The notes beneath the pieces were generated by a model. It was not told where the DNA came from. It saw nothing but the letters and a program-made list of their open reading frames with translations, and made no database searches. A DNA stretch of 64,000 nucleotides. It comes from Phytopseudomonas argentinensis (lineage in GTDB: Bacteria > Pseudomonadota > Gammaproteobacteria > Pseudomonadales > Pseudomonadaceae). Position 1 is the stretch's first letter. Each line of letters starts with the position of its first letter. The position numbers and the translations under genes were made by a program. The stretch spans positions 990,060 to 1,054,059 of the forward strand of contig NZ_FORC01000001.1 in assembly GCF_900113905.1 (NCBI RefSeq), written 5' to 3'. This document shows positions 9,962 through 18,298 of this stretch, piece after piece.

Positions 9962-9995
9962 AAAAAAAGCCAGGTCGAGCATCGCTCGCCTGGCT
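9962..9995 (-). terminator. Rho-independent terminator of the Mn-catalase gene
   Basis: Read on the minus strand, AGCCAGG-CGAGC pairs with GCTCG-(A)-CCTGGCT around a 3-base loop (12 bp with one bulged base) and is followed directly by seven T residues. It lies about 40 bases past the catalase stop codon and before the haem-oxygenase-like gene, so those genes are separate transcription units. Confidence 0.85.
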
Positions 9996-10035
9996 GATAT
10001 CCACCCGCCTCGAATCACTCGAGGCATGATTGCCC

Positions 10036-10917
10036 CTACTTGGGCTTGCGCGCTGCACCCGAGCCCAGATCAGCGCCAGTGATCGAATCCAGGGTCGGAT
10101 CCGAGGCGGTGCGTTTGGCCATCTGCAACAGCGTCTCGGCCTGCTTGGCGGGCAACATCACCTGAGCAGTGCCGTCTCCACCATCGACCGCAGGCTGCGG
10201 GTTGTCGACGAACTCCCACTGATCGCCCTCGTTCCACGGGCCACGACGATCCTCTGCACCCTGTGACATATTGAAGTAGACGCTGGTGAACTCCGGGATG
10301 CCCGGCAGTTTGCCCTGCGGGAAGTTCGGCTGGATGGCATGCAGCGCCTTCTCGAAGGACTTCTGGTGCGCCAGTTCGCGAGTCATCAGAAAGGCCAGCG
10401 CATCCTTGACGCCCGGGTCATCGGTGACGTTGATCAGGCGTTCGTAGATGATCTTGGCACGTGCCTCGGCAGCGATGTTGGAGCGGAAATCCGCTGTGGG
10501 CTCACCGATGGTATCGATGTAGGCCGCCGTCCAGGGCACCCCCGCAGAGTTGGTCAGCGCCGGGCCGCCACCGTACAGCAGGGAGGTGATGTGCGAGTCG
10601 TTGCCGCCTTCGGTCAGCGAGCGGTAAAGCGCCGCCTCCTCTTCCACGGCTTCGGCCAGATCACCCTTGGCCCCCTTGTTAAGCATGCCGACGATCGAGC
10701 CGATGATTTCCAGGTGGCTCAGTTCCTCGGTGGCGATGTCCAGCAGCAGATCCTTGCGGCCTGCATCGTCTTCAGCCAGGCCCTGGGTGAAATAACGCAT
10801 GGCCGCTGCCAGTTCACCTTGCGGGCCACCGAATTGCTCGAGCAGCAGATTCGCCAGACCCGGATTGGGCCCCGCGACTCTTACCGTGTACTGCAACTGC
10901 TTGTTGTGTACGAACAT
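10036..10917 (-). CDS. manganese (non-haem) catalase
   Basis: Dinuclear manganese catalase, cytosolic, converting hydrogen peroxide to water and oxygen. It has 293 residues, the usual length. The four-helix-bundle ligands are visible: ATEELSHLEIIGSIVG (Glu and His), EARAKIIYERL (Glu), and TRELAHQKSFEKAL (Glu-x-x-His). The C-terminal tail is glycine/proline rich and variable, as in homologues. The ATG at 10917 has a strong GAGGAGA ribosome binding site. It diverges from the YciF-type ferritin-like gene across a 263-bp region rich in short repeats, suggesting shared control. Neighbouring genes are also stress-type. Confidence 0.94.
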   Translation of the reverse strand: MFVHNKQLQYTVRVAGPNPGLANLLLEQFGGPQGELAAAMRYFTQGLAEDDAGRKDLLLDIATEELSHLEIIGSIVGMLNKGAKGDLAEAVEEEAALYRSLTEGGNDSHITSLLYGGGPALTNSAGVPWTAAYIDTIGEPTADFRSNIAAEARAKIIYERLINVTDDPGVKDALAFLMTRELAHQKSFEKALHAIQPNFPQGKLPGIPEFTSVYFNMSQGAEDRRGPWNEGDQWEFVDNPQPAVDGGDGTAQVMLPAKQAETLLQMAKRTASDPTLDSITGADLGSGAARKPK

Positions 10918-11034
10918 GGACTGTTCTCCTCACCGGTAATAATTCCCTTCATGGTTTCGCTCCCTGCCCTGATGGGCCTTGTAGTAACCGAATGCGAAAG
11001 TGCGCAGCTAGTTCAAGAAAAAACAAAGTTTACA
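10918..11034 (-). promoter_or_regulatory. leader/promoter region of the Mn-catalase gene
   Basis: 117 bp upstream of the catalase ATG, with a strong GAGGAGA ribosome binding site at its end and a short A-rich run (about 11016-11026). No consensus -35/-10 pair is clear. Confidence 0.35.
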
Positions 11035-11106
11035 ATTAAGCGAAACGGCAACTTCGGAGAACAACAGTACCCCGCCGCTTCGCTTAATACCGCTTCGTTT
11101 AATACC
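11035..11106. repeat. inverted and tandem 14-15 bp repeats in the catalase/yciF-like intergenic region
   Basis: ATTAAGCGAAACGG at 11035-11048 is the inverse complement, with one mismatch, of CCGCTTCGCTTAAT at 11075-11088. A second direct copy (GCTTCGTTTAATACC, 11092-11106) follows immediately as a tandem 15-mer with one mismatch. Three copies of one word in a divergent promoter region suggest an operator or a leader hairpin. The cognate regulator is unknown. Confidence 0.6.
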
Positions 11107-11180
11107 GTTGGCGAAAATGACTGAACCTCTGTCCCCGCCACTCTCTCGGAATTCCTACTTGCTAATAACCACGGAATTCG

Positions 11181-11693
11181 ATGATGACCACGACACGTGA
11201 AAACCTGGTGAACTGGCTGCGCGATGCCCATGCCATGGAACAACAAGCGGAACAGATGCTGAGCGCCCAGAAAGAGCGCCTGCACAATTACCCAAAGTTG
11301 CGCACGCGTATTGAAAAACATATCGAAGAAACCATAGGTCAGCGCGAGACCCTGGAACGGGCATTGGCGCGCCTGGGCAGCGAACCTTCCACGCTGAAGG
11401 ACCTGAGCGGGAAACTAATGGCCTTCGGTCAGGCCATGGGCGGCATGATGATGAGCGATGAAGTGGTCAAAGGCGCCATGTCGGGCTATGTATTCGAAAC
11501 CCTGGAAATCGCTTCCTACACGGTACTCATTGCAGCTGCCAAGGCAGCGGGGGACGCGCAGACCCAACAGGACTGTGAAGCGATCCTGCAGCAGGAAATC
11601 GCCATGGCTGACTGGCTTCGTAGCCACCTGCCGGAATTGAGCCAGGCCTTTCTGGACCGCTCCGACACCCCGGGACTGGAAGCCAAGCGCTAG
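11181..11693 (+). CDS. YciE/YciF-family ferritin-like protein (DUF892)
   Basis: 170-residue all-helical protein of the DUF892 ferritin-like family. Helices carry carboxylate/His residues in the expected places (DAHAMEQQAEQM, RIEKHIEETIGQRETLE, YVFETLEIASYTVL, EAILQQEIAMADWL). Family members are dimeric, bind a dimetal centre, and are often induced by general stress or bile. No enzymatic activity is established. There are tandem ATGs at 11181 and 11184 and the second has the better ribosome binding site spacing. It is divergent from Mn-catalase, consistent with a role in oxidative or stationary-phase stress. Confidence 0.85.
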   Translation: MMTTTRENLVNWLRDAHAMEQQAEQMLSAQKERLHNYPKLRTRIEKHIEETIGQRETLERALARLGSEPSTLKDLSGKLMAFGQAMGGMMMSDEVVKGAMSGYVFETLEIASYTVLIAAAKAAGDAQTQQDCEAILQQEIAMADWLRSHLPELSQAFLDRSDTPGLEAKR

Positions 11694-11757
11694 GTTAAGG
11701 CAGCACGCTTTGCACCATCTACCAGCCGGCGCCAGGCGCCGGCTGGCTGCATTGGCT

Positions 11758-11970
11758 TCAAGGCTGCCGCTGATGCCCGGGCGTGGTACCCGGCTCATGG
11801 GTACGGGTGATCTTGCTGACCTGTACGTCGGTGATTCGGCCCTTGGCACCCGCGTTCTGCACATGCTGCTGCGCCTGCTCGACCGACATGGTCTCGGTGT
11901 CGGCTGTCACCTCCAGGTGCATGGGTTGGTTATCACAAAGGTAATCGATCAGGAATATCGGCTCTTTCAT
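11758..11970 (-). CDS. small hypothetical protein in the stress cluster
   Basis: 70-residue protein beginning MKEPIFLIDYLCDNQPMHLE. The first half is likely a short alpha/beta fold and the tail is polar and disordered (EPGTTPGHQRQP). A GAGG motif sits 7 bases before the ATG, and codon use matches neighbouring genes, so I consider it real. It has no signal peptide or recognisable catalytic motif. It lies convergent to the ferritin-like gene. I do not recognise a family with certainty. Confidence 0.65.
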   Translation of the reverse strand: MKEPIFLIDYLCDNQPMHLEVTADTETMSVEQAQQHVQNAGAKGRITDVQVSKITRTHEPGTTPGHQRQP

Positions 11971-12325
11971 GGTGCTGCCTCATCAGTGAATTCGAACGGC
12001 CCAATGGCATGGCGAAATGCTGTTATCAAGCCTGCGATCTCTTAACTAAAAAGCGACCTTATCTATGCACTGACTGCACTGCGAACCGCATGTTCGATAA
12101 ACAAATAATTGTTGAATAAATCCAAGAAAGTCTGCAGTTTTACAGCACGCGACTTCCGCGCGCCTGGCACAACTTACGTTGCCATTTCTTATACAGTCCT
12201 TATACGCGCGTTATAAAACCTACCACTCATCGTTCTCACTGCTTTTTTTCTCGAACGTTCCGGCAACGACCCTTTCCAACTTTTTACCTGCCCCGGGTGG
12301 TAGGCCATTAAGGAGACGGTGTTCA
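11971..12325. other. AT-rich 355-bp gene-free region upstream of the DUF4142 gene
   Basis: Clearly lower GC than its surroundings, with short A/T runs (for example around 12090-12120 and 12240-12250). I see no ORF with coding character. It probably holds promoters for the divergent small gene and the DUF4142 gene. A TGGCAC...TTGCC match has the wrong spacing for sigma-54. Confidence 0.5.
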
Positions 12326-12424
12326 TTGAAAGACCGCTTCGTTAATTCCCTTTATTACTCATGCCAATCGACAGTGGCTACAGCTGTCGCCTTGAGCGGC
12401 GCTCAAGCCCAGCAATCGACCTAA
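12326..12424 (+). CDS. possible 32-residue leader ORF
   Basis: A TTG at 12326 preceded by AAGGAGA (10 bases upstream) opens a 32-codon frame ending in TAA at 12422-12424, 12 bases before the DUF4142 start codon. The peptide begins MKDRFVNSLYYSC and ends in a hydrophobic, signal-peptide-like stretch (TAVALSGAQAQQST). It could be a translated leader, a decayed upstream gene, or chance. The good Shine-Dalgarno motif is the main support. The non-ATG start and slightly long spacing argue against. Confidence 0.25.
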   Translation: MKDRFVNSLYYSCQSTVATAVALSGAQAQQST

Positions 12425-12436
12425 CAAGGAATCAAC

Positions 12437-12946
12437 ATGAAACGCACAGGTGTATTGATCAGCGCAACCGCCGCCCTGCTCTTCGGCTTCGCCACCATGG
12501 CCCAGGCCGCCGACAAAGTCAGTGCCAATGACTTTGCCGAGGAGGCGTCGGCCAAGGGCATCGCGGAAATCGAAACCGGCAAGCTGGCACTCGAGAAAGG
12601 CAGCAGCGCCGAGGTGAAGAAATTCGCCCAGGCGATGATCGATGACCACACCCGTGCCAACGAAGAGCTAAAGGCACTGGCCAAGAAGAAAAACCTTGAG
12701 GTTTCCGACGACGCCGAGCTGATGAACAAGGCCAAGGCCATGATCCTGCAGGTACGCGACGGCGAGAACTTCGACAAGGCCTACGCCAACAACCAGGTGG
12801 TGGCTCACGAGCAGACCATCAAGCTCTTTCAGCAAGCGGCAGCATCCGATGATGCGGAAGTCAGCGCCTGGGCCAAGAAGACCCTGCCCAAGCTGGAACA
12901 TCACCTGGAAATGGCGAAGAAGCTGCAGAGCCAGACCCACCACTGA
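12437..12946 (+). CDS. periplasmic DUF4142 protein
   Basis: 169 residues with a clear Sec signal peptide (MKRTGVLISATAALLFGFATMAQA, cleavage before ADK). The mature protein is a helical, Lys/Glu-rich DUF4142 domain, a ferritin-like fold of unknown biochemical role that is often encoded with stress and envelope genes. Segments such as KFAQAMIDDHTRANEELKAL and NNQVVAHEQTIKLFQQAA are characteristic, with His residues spaced as in the family. A ribosome binding site AAGGA precedes the ATG at 12437. It is followed 52 bases later by a DUF1264 lipoprotein gene, probably the same transcript. Confidence 0.88.
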   Translation: MKRTGVLISATAALLFGFATMAQAADKVSANDFAEEASAKGIAEIETGKLALEKGSSAEVKKFAQAMIDDHTRANEELKALAKKKNLEVSDDAELMNKAKAMILQVRDGENFDKAYANNQVVAHEQTIKLFQQAAASDDAEVSAWAKKTLPKLEHHLEMAKKLQSQTHH

Positions 12947-12998
12947 TCGCACCCTCGAGCCCGGCCATTGCCGGGCTCGGCTTTGACAGGAGTCCACC

Positions 12999-13751
12999 AT
13001 GATCGCGCGAACGGGCTTGGCGCTGCTGCCACTGCTGGCCATCTTGCCGCTGGGCGGCTGCATTGCGGCCAAGAGTCATTCCAACGTTGGCACCGAGGGC
13101 GCGCCGACCAAGGCCGATACCCGAATGCTGGAAGCAGGCGCAGCCAGCCTGCAGTCTCACGCTCCCGTGGCAGCCCTGAACGCTTACCTCGACGGTTTTC
13201 ATTTCTACAATGGCAGACCGCAGGCGCAGATGGAGGCCCATCACTACTGCGCCGTGCTTAGCGAGGAGCTGATTCAGTGCGTGATCTACGACGGCAACGT
13301 CAAGGATGCCAAGCTGATGGGTGTCGAGTACATCATCAGCGAGCAGTTGTTCAAGACCCTGCCCGACGCGGAAAAGGCGCTGTGGCACAGTCATGTGCAT
13401 GAAGTGAAATCCGGCCAGTTGGTCGCCCCTGGGATTCCAGAGGTCGCCGAACATGCGTTGATGCGCAAGTTGGTGCGTACCTACGGCAAGACCTGGCACA
13501 CCTGGCATACCGATCAGCAAAAGAGCCTGCCGCTGGGCGTGCCCCAGTTGATGATGGGCTTCACCGCCGATGGTCAGGTGGATCGGCGCATGGTCGATGA
13601 GCGTGATCGGCGCCTGGGCATCGACAGCACCCAAAAACGCCAGAAGCGCGCCGACATCGAACGGCCGCCGGTACTGCCTGGCGCCGATGCCTGGCAGAAG
13701 GGCAAGGTGTTCCAGATCGAAGATCCCACCGGTGCCCACGTGCACCATTGA
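12999..13751 (+). CDS. DUF1264 (OBAP-family) lipoprotein
   Basis: 250 residues. The N-terminus is a lipoprotein signal peptide with lipobox LGGC (cleavage before Cys), so the protein is membrane anchored. The body matches the DUF1264 family, related to plant oil-body-associated proteins: YLDGFHFYNGRPQAQMEAHHYC, CVIYDGN, WHSHVHEVKSGQL and KTWHTWHTDQ. The many conserved His/Trp residues are typical, but no biochemical function is established. An AGGAG motif precedes the ATG. It lies in a same-strand run with the DUF4142 and MBL-fold genes. Confidence 0.85.
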   Translation: MIARTGLALLPLLAILPLGGCIAAKSHSNVGTEGAPTKADTRMLEAGAASLQSHAPVAALNAYLDGFHFYNGRPQAQMEAHHYCAVLSEELIQCVIYDGNVKDAKLMGVEYIISEQLFKTLPDAEKALWHSHVHEVKSGQLVAPGIPEVAEHALMRKLVRTYGKTWHTWHTDQQKSLPLGVPQLMMGFTADGQVDRRMVDERDRRLGIDSTQKRQKRADIERPPVLPGADAWQKGKVFQIEDPTGAHVHH

Positions 13752-13811
13752 GCCGCTGTTGCGCCGCGCGGCCTGGCGGCTGCGGGCACCTTCAGGACGG
13801 CAGGAACTGCC

Positions 13812-14633
13812 ATGATCAGAATCCATCACCTGGACTGCGGCTGCATGTGCCCGCTCGGCGGTGCGCTGTTCGACGGCTTCAGCAAAGGGCCGCTGGCTCA
13901 CCTGTGCTGTCACTGTCTGCTGCTGGAGACCGATCAGCATGGCCTGGTGCTGGTCGATACCGGTTTCGGCGAGGATGACGTGCGCGATCCCTCACGGCTG
14001 AGCCGGCTGTTCAGGGTGCTCAACAACATCCGGCTCGACCCCGCTCGCACCGCCGTGGCGCAGCTTCGCAAGCTGGGTTTTCAGCCGGCCGACGTGCGCC
14101 ATATCCTGCTCACCCACCTGGACTTCGACCATGCCGGCGGCCTGGCTGATTTTCCCAACGCGACCATTCACCTGATGCAGGATGAACACGCCGCGGCGCA
14201 GCAAGCAAGAGGGTTTCTGCCCCGCCGCCGCTTCGTGCCTGCGCAATGGCGCGGGATCAGCCGCTGGCAGCTGTACCGTGAAGAGGGGGAGGAGTGGTTT
14301 GGCTTCCAGTCGGTTCGCAGCGTGGTCGACGACATCCTGCTGATTCCGCTACGCGGCCATACCGCCGGCCATGCCGGCATCGCCATCCGAGGCGAACACG
14401 GCTGGGTGCTGCATGCCGGCGACGCCTACTTCTTCCGCAACGAGATCGGCCAGGCGTCACGCCGGTGTCCGCCTGGGCTGCGCCTCTATCAGCGCTTGAT
14501 GGACACCGACCACGAACGGCGGGTGCTTAACCAGCGGCGCCTGCGGGCCCTGTCCCTGGAGCAGCCGCAGCTGGAGATTTTCTGCAGCCACGATGCCCGC
14601 GAGCTGGCGCGTTGCCTGTCGCCAGGGTCCTAG
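13812..14633 (+). CDS. MBL-fold metallo-hydrolase
   Basis: 273-residue metallo-beta-lactamase-fold hydrolase. The metal site reads HLDFDHAGG near residue 99, an HxDxDH variant of the usual HxHxDH, with later ligands in LRGHTAGHAG and LHAGDAYF. This pattern occurs in lactonase-like and other hydrolase subfamilies. The substrate cannot be assigned. There is no signal peptide, so it is cytosolic. GGAA precedes the ATG. It is the last gene of the stress-type run on the plus strand and is convergent with ladS. Confidence 0.85.
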   Translation: MIRIHHLDCGCMCPLGGALFDGFSKGPLAHLCCHCLLLETDQHGLVLVDTGFGEDDVRDPSRLSRLFRVLNNIRLDPARTAVAQLRKLGFQPADVRHILLTHLDFDHAGGLADFPNATIHLMQDEHAAAQQARGFLPRRRFVPAQWRGISRWQLYREEGEEWFGFQSVRSVVDDILLIPLRGHTAGHAGIAIRGEHGWVLHAGDAYFFRNEIGQASRRCPPGLRLYQRLMDTDHERRVLNQRRLRALSLEQPQLEIFCSHDARELARCLSPGS

Positions 14634-14666
14634 AGGGCGACCACCACCGTATTGGGTACACGTCAC

Positions 14667-17075
14667 TCAGGCCGTACGGCACAGCACCCAGTCGTGCAGC
14701 AGCACGCGCAGCTCATCGAACTTCACCGGTTTCGCCAGGTAGTCACTCATGCCCGCGGCCAGGCAGCGCTCGCGGTCCCCGGATTGGCTGTGTGCGGTGA
14801 TCGCCAGCACCGGCAGTTGCGCACAGTTGGGCAACTGGCGCAGCGCGCGGCAGGTGGCGAAGCCGTCCATTACCGGCATCTGGCAATCGAGCAGCACCGC
14901 ATCGATGGTCTCGCGCTGCAGGCACTCCAGTGCCTCGTTACCGTTGTCGGCGGTACGCACTCGATAGCCGAGTTTGAGCAGCATGCCGCGAATCACCAGC
15001 TGGTTGATGGCGTTGTCCTCGACCACCAGCACCGTGCACTGTTCGGGCACCCGGACCGCCGCGCCGCTGCTGCGCCGTACCGCGGGCTGCTCGGCAGGCT
15101 TCTGCACGGGCAGCGCCAACGTCAGGTCGAGACGAAAGATACTGCCCCCCGCCCCGGCCCGGTTGGGCTCGTAGGCAAGGCTGCCACCGAGCAGGTCGAC
15201 CAGTTGCCGGCAGATACTCAGGCCGATGCCCAAGCCGCCGTACTGGCGGGTCATCGAGGTGTCGAGCTGATGAAAGCGCCGGTACAGGTCGGTTTCGCGA
15301 ACGTTCTCCAAGCCGATGCCGGCGTCGATCACCTCGATGCTCAGTGGCAGGCTGTCCGGCGCCGCCTGGGCATTGCCGCGCACGCGCATGCGCACCTTGC
15401 CCACGGCGGTGAACTTGACCGCATTGTCGAGCAGATAGCCCAGCGCCTGGGCGAGCTTCTGCCCGTCGCCTTCCACGGTATCGGGCAGGCGCTCGTCGAG
15501 ATCCAGCTCGAAGGCCAGGCCCTTGTCGCGGGCACGGCCCTCGAAATTCGCACATAGCCCATCGAGCAGGCCGCGCAGGCTGAAGGTTTCGCGCCGGGGG
15601 TAGAGCCGGCCGGCCTGCAGTTCGGTGAGCGCGAGAATATCGTTGACCATCTGCATCATGTCCCGCGCCGAGCGAGTCGCGGTCTTCTGGTACTGCTCCA
15701 CCTCCGGGTCCAGACGCAGGGTTTGCATCAGCTCCAGTGAGCCGATCACCCCGTTCATCGGCGTGCGCAGTTCGTGGGTCACGGTCGCCAGGAAATCGTC
15801 CTTGAGTCGGTTGCTGTCGGCCAGTTGCTGGTTGAGCATCTCCAGCCTGGCGCTGGCGCTCTGCAGGATGCGGGCACGCTCCTCCTTCATGGCATTGATG
15901 CGATCGGCCAGGGCCAGCGACAGCAGCGCCACCTCGATGGCGCTGCCAATCTGGCTGGCGTACATGGTCAGGAACACGTTGGGCAGATAGCCGAGAACCA
16001 TCAGCGTGTTGACCAGCCCGCCGAGCAGAAACGCCGCCCAGGCGATCAGGAAATAGCGCGCCACGCGCATGCCCCGCAGCCAGGCCAGCGCCCCGGCAGT
16101 GGATATCACCAGGGTGAACACCAGCGCCAGTACCGTGGCCAGACGCAGTGACAGGGCATAGCTGACACACAGAGCCAGCACCATCACCAGCGCGCCCCAG
16201 AGCATCAGCAGCAACAGGCTGCGATCCACCCACGGGCTGTGTTCGCGGGTGTGCAGGAAACTACGGGCGAACTGGCAACCGAACAGCGCCGTGGCACCGA
16301 TCAGGAAGGGTGTGGCGATATTCGCCCAGCCGGGGCTGTCCGGCCAGAAGAACTCGATGCCCGCACCATTGACCGACACCTGGTACAAACCGAACGAGGC
16401 GATGTACAGGATGTAATACAGGTAGCTGGTGTCACGCACGCTGATGAAGATGAACAGGTTGTAGATCAGCATCACCAGCAGCACGCCATAGATGATGCCC
16501 AGCACGTAGATGCGCGCCGGCTGCTCTTCCAGATAGGCAGCTGGCGACCACAGGCTCAGCGGTGCCTGGATCGACCCCTGGCTCTCGAGGCGCAGGTAGA
16601 CGCGCCGCAGTTGCTCGGGATGGAAGTCCAGCGAGAACAGGTAATTGTTCTGACGGATCTGCCGGCTGGAGAACGGCAGCGCATCGCCGGTGCGATGACT
16701 AAGGTGAAAGCGTCCGTCACTGCCCTCCTCGTACAGTTCCAGATGGTCCAGTGGCGGGTAGGCCAGCTCCAGCAGCCAGCTCTGCACATTGGCGGCGCGC
16801 GCGGCGGCCTGCGGCCGATAATGCAGGTCGATGCGGAGCCAGAACGCCGAACGCGAATAGCCGGCGTTCAGCACCGCCTTGTCGTGCTGCCGGAAGCTGC
16901 CCTGCAGGGCGCTGGAGGTGACGTCGTCGATGGTCTTGTCACCCCGTACGTCTTCGAACACCGCCATGTGCTCGCCCAGCGGCAGCATGCGGGTGTACTC
17001 GTCGAATAGCGCCGGCCCGGCGGCATTGGCCAACCACGGACAAAGGGCCAGAAAAAGGATCAGGAGAAAACGCAT
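14667..17075 (-). CDS. ladS: LadS-type hybrid sensor histidine kinase (7TMR-DISM)
   Basis: 802-residue inner-membrane hybrid kinase. Domains in order: signal peptide (MRFLLILFLALCPWLANA), periplasmic 7TMR-DISMED2 sensor about 25-165, seven-helix DISM membrane region about 175-380, a coiled linker, HisKA with the phosphoacceptor in THELRTPMNG at His434, HATPase with GIGLSICRQ, and a receiver domain with acceptor Asp730 (LLDCQMPVMDG). In P. aeruginosa LadS feeds the Gac/Rsm cascade and responds to calcium. The architecture and the position beside thiD-thiE-hemL match that gene. The ATG at 17075 is chosen because the signal peptide begins there; the longer frame adds an unlikely 41-residue extension. 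Confidence 0.85.
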   Translation of the reverse strand: MRFLLILFLALCPWLANAAGPALFDEYTRMLPLGEHMAVFEDVRGDKTIDDVTSSALQGSFRQHDKAVLNAGYSRSAFWLRIDLHYRPQAAARAANVQSWLLELAYPPLDHLELYEEGSDGRFHLSHRTGDALPFSSRQIRQNNYLFSLDFHPEQLRRVYLRLESQGSIQAPLSLWSPAAYLEEQPARIYVLGIIYGVLLVMLIYNLFIFISVRDTSYLYYILYIASFGLYQVSVNGAGIEFFWPDSPGWANIATPFLIGATALFGCQFARSFLHTREHSPWVDRSLLLLMLWGALVMVLALCVSYALSLRLATVLALVFTLVISTAGALAWLRGMRVARYFLIAWAAFLLGGLVNTLMVLGYLPNVFLTMYASQIGSAIEVALLSLALADRINAMKEERARILQSASARLEMLNQQLADSNRLKDDFLATVTHELRTPMNGVIGSLELMQTLRLDPEVEQYQKTATRSARDMMQMVNDILALTELQAGRLYPRRETFSLRGLLDGLCANFEGRARDKGLAFELDLDERLPDTVEGDGQKLAQALGYLLDNAVKFTAVGKVRMRVRGNAQAAPDSLPLSIEVIDAGIGLENVRETDLYRRFHQLDTSMTRQYGGLGIGLSICRQLVDLLGGSLAYEPNRAGAGGSIFRLDLTLALPVQKPAEQPAVRRSSGAAVRVPEQCTVLVVEDNAINQLVIRGMLLKLGYRVRTADNGNEALECLQRETIDAVLLDCQMPVMDGFATCRALRQLPNCAQLPVLAITAHSQSGDRERCLAAGMSDYLAKPVKFDELRVLLHDWVLCRTA

Positions 17076-17222
17076 GCAGCCCCGCAGATGACCATGTTGT
17101 GCAGCGTCGCAAGGCCCCACGCCTTCGAGATGACGCTGTCGTGCATGGCTCGATATATGAATGCCGGCAACTCTAGGGTTCGCGACCGCGCATCGCAAGC
17201 GCCAAGACGACCGAACGTCAGC

Positions 17223-18074
17223 TCACGGCGCAGGCAGGCTCAGCAGGGCCTGGGTGATGGCCTCGGCCAGGTACTGGATGGAAAACACCCCGCCATGGGC
17301 CCAGGTGTCAGGCATCGCCGCGAAACGATCGGCGCGCACGAACGGCATGGCTCGCCACTCGCGCGTCGCGAACAGCTGCGCCTGCCCGGCGAAGGGCTCG
17401 ATATACAGCACCACGCCGTCCTCGATGCTCGCCAGTGCCTGCACCGGCACTACCGATTCGTTCGGCTGCGGGTAAGCTGGCTGCAGGTGCAGCTGCTGCA
17501 GGGCATGGTCGATCATCGAATCAGTGCCAGCTACGCGCGCCCTGGTCGGCGAGGTGAAGCGGATCACCGCGACCCTGGGCAACTGCCCGCGAAAATGCTC
17601 GACCAGCCGGCGATGCAGTTCATCGACCTGCACCTGCATGGCGGCCAGCTCACGCAGCGCCTGATCCTCACGCCCGAAACGCTGGGCCAGGGCCAGGTAG
17701 TCGTCACGGGCGACCAGATAACTGTCGTGCTCCTGGGACAAGCTGCCGTAGGTGGTCACCGGCGCAATGCGCGCGAGTTCGTCGCGCATGCCCTCGAGCG
17801 GCTCGCCGATAACGATCAGATCGGGCTTGAGCGCTGCCAGTCGTTCCAGGTTCGGCGCGCGGCGCGCCCCCGCACTGGGCACCTGGGCCGGCAGCGGCGG
17901 GCGCGCCACCTGGGCGCGGTACTGGTCGGCATCGGCCACCGCAATGGGGGTGATATCGAGCTTGAGCAGATGCTCGGTGGCCTCCCAGCTCAGCGCCACC
18001 ACCCGTGGCTCGGCCTGGACGAAGCCCGTCAGCAGGCACAGCAACACGCAGACACCACGCAACAGATTGTTCAT
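17223..18074 (-). CDS. ABC transporter periplasmic substrate-binding protein (iron-siderophore/B12 type)
   Basis: 283 residues with a Sec signal peptide (MNNLLRGVCVLLCLLTGFVQA). The mature protein has the class III binding-protein layout: RVVALSWEATEHLLKLDITPIAVAD, LERLAALKPDLIVIGEP, and a C-terminal lobe with FSIQYLAEAI, as in FecB/FhuD/BtuF-type proteins. No ATPase, permease or TonB receptor gene lies beside it, so it is an orphan here. I see no convincing Fur box or cobalamin riboswitch upstream. It is on the same strand as ladS, 147 bases away. The ligand is undetermined. Confidence 0.82.
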   Translation of the reverse strand: MNNLLRGVCVLLCLLTGFVQAEPRVVALSWEATEHLLKLDITPIAVADADQYRAQVARPPLPAQVPSAGARRAPNLERLAALKPDLIVIGEPLEGMRDELARIAPVTTYGSLSQEHDSYLVARDDYLALAQRFGREDQALRELAAMQVQVDELHRRLVEHFRGQLPRVAVIRFTSPTRARVAGTDSMIDHALQQLHLQPAYPQPNESVVPVQALASIEDGVVLYIEPFAGQAQLFATREWRAMPFVRADRFAAMPDTWAHGGVFSIQYLAEAITQALLSLPAP

Positions 18075-18298
18075 CCCAGGCGCCTTATGACCCGCTGATA
18101 AAGAGAGCACAGGCTACGGCCCGCTGGCCGTCCATGCTGCAGGGCCATCGTACAAATACCGCTCGAGGGGCTCAAGGTGATAAACACGCACGTGGCTGAA
18201 GGCCGCGACGGCCTGGGCTCATTGCCGGCCATAAAATGTTAAGCTCGCGCCCCATCCAGATGCCGCCTGCCCTGTGCGGGTGCGAGCCCGTTCAACCT

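Noticed and set aside
12165..12183. Sigma-54 promoter-like TGGCAC...TTGCC
   Set aside because: The spacing between the GG and GC elements is 13 bases instead of 10, so it cannot be a standard sigma-54 promoter.
17076..17198. 41-residue extension of ladS
   Set aside because: It would bury the signal peptide; the ATG at 17075 begins a normal signal sequence.
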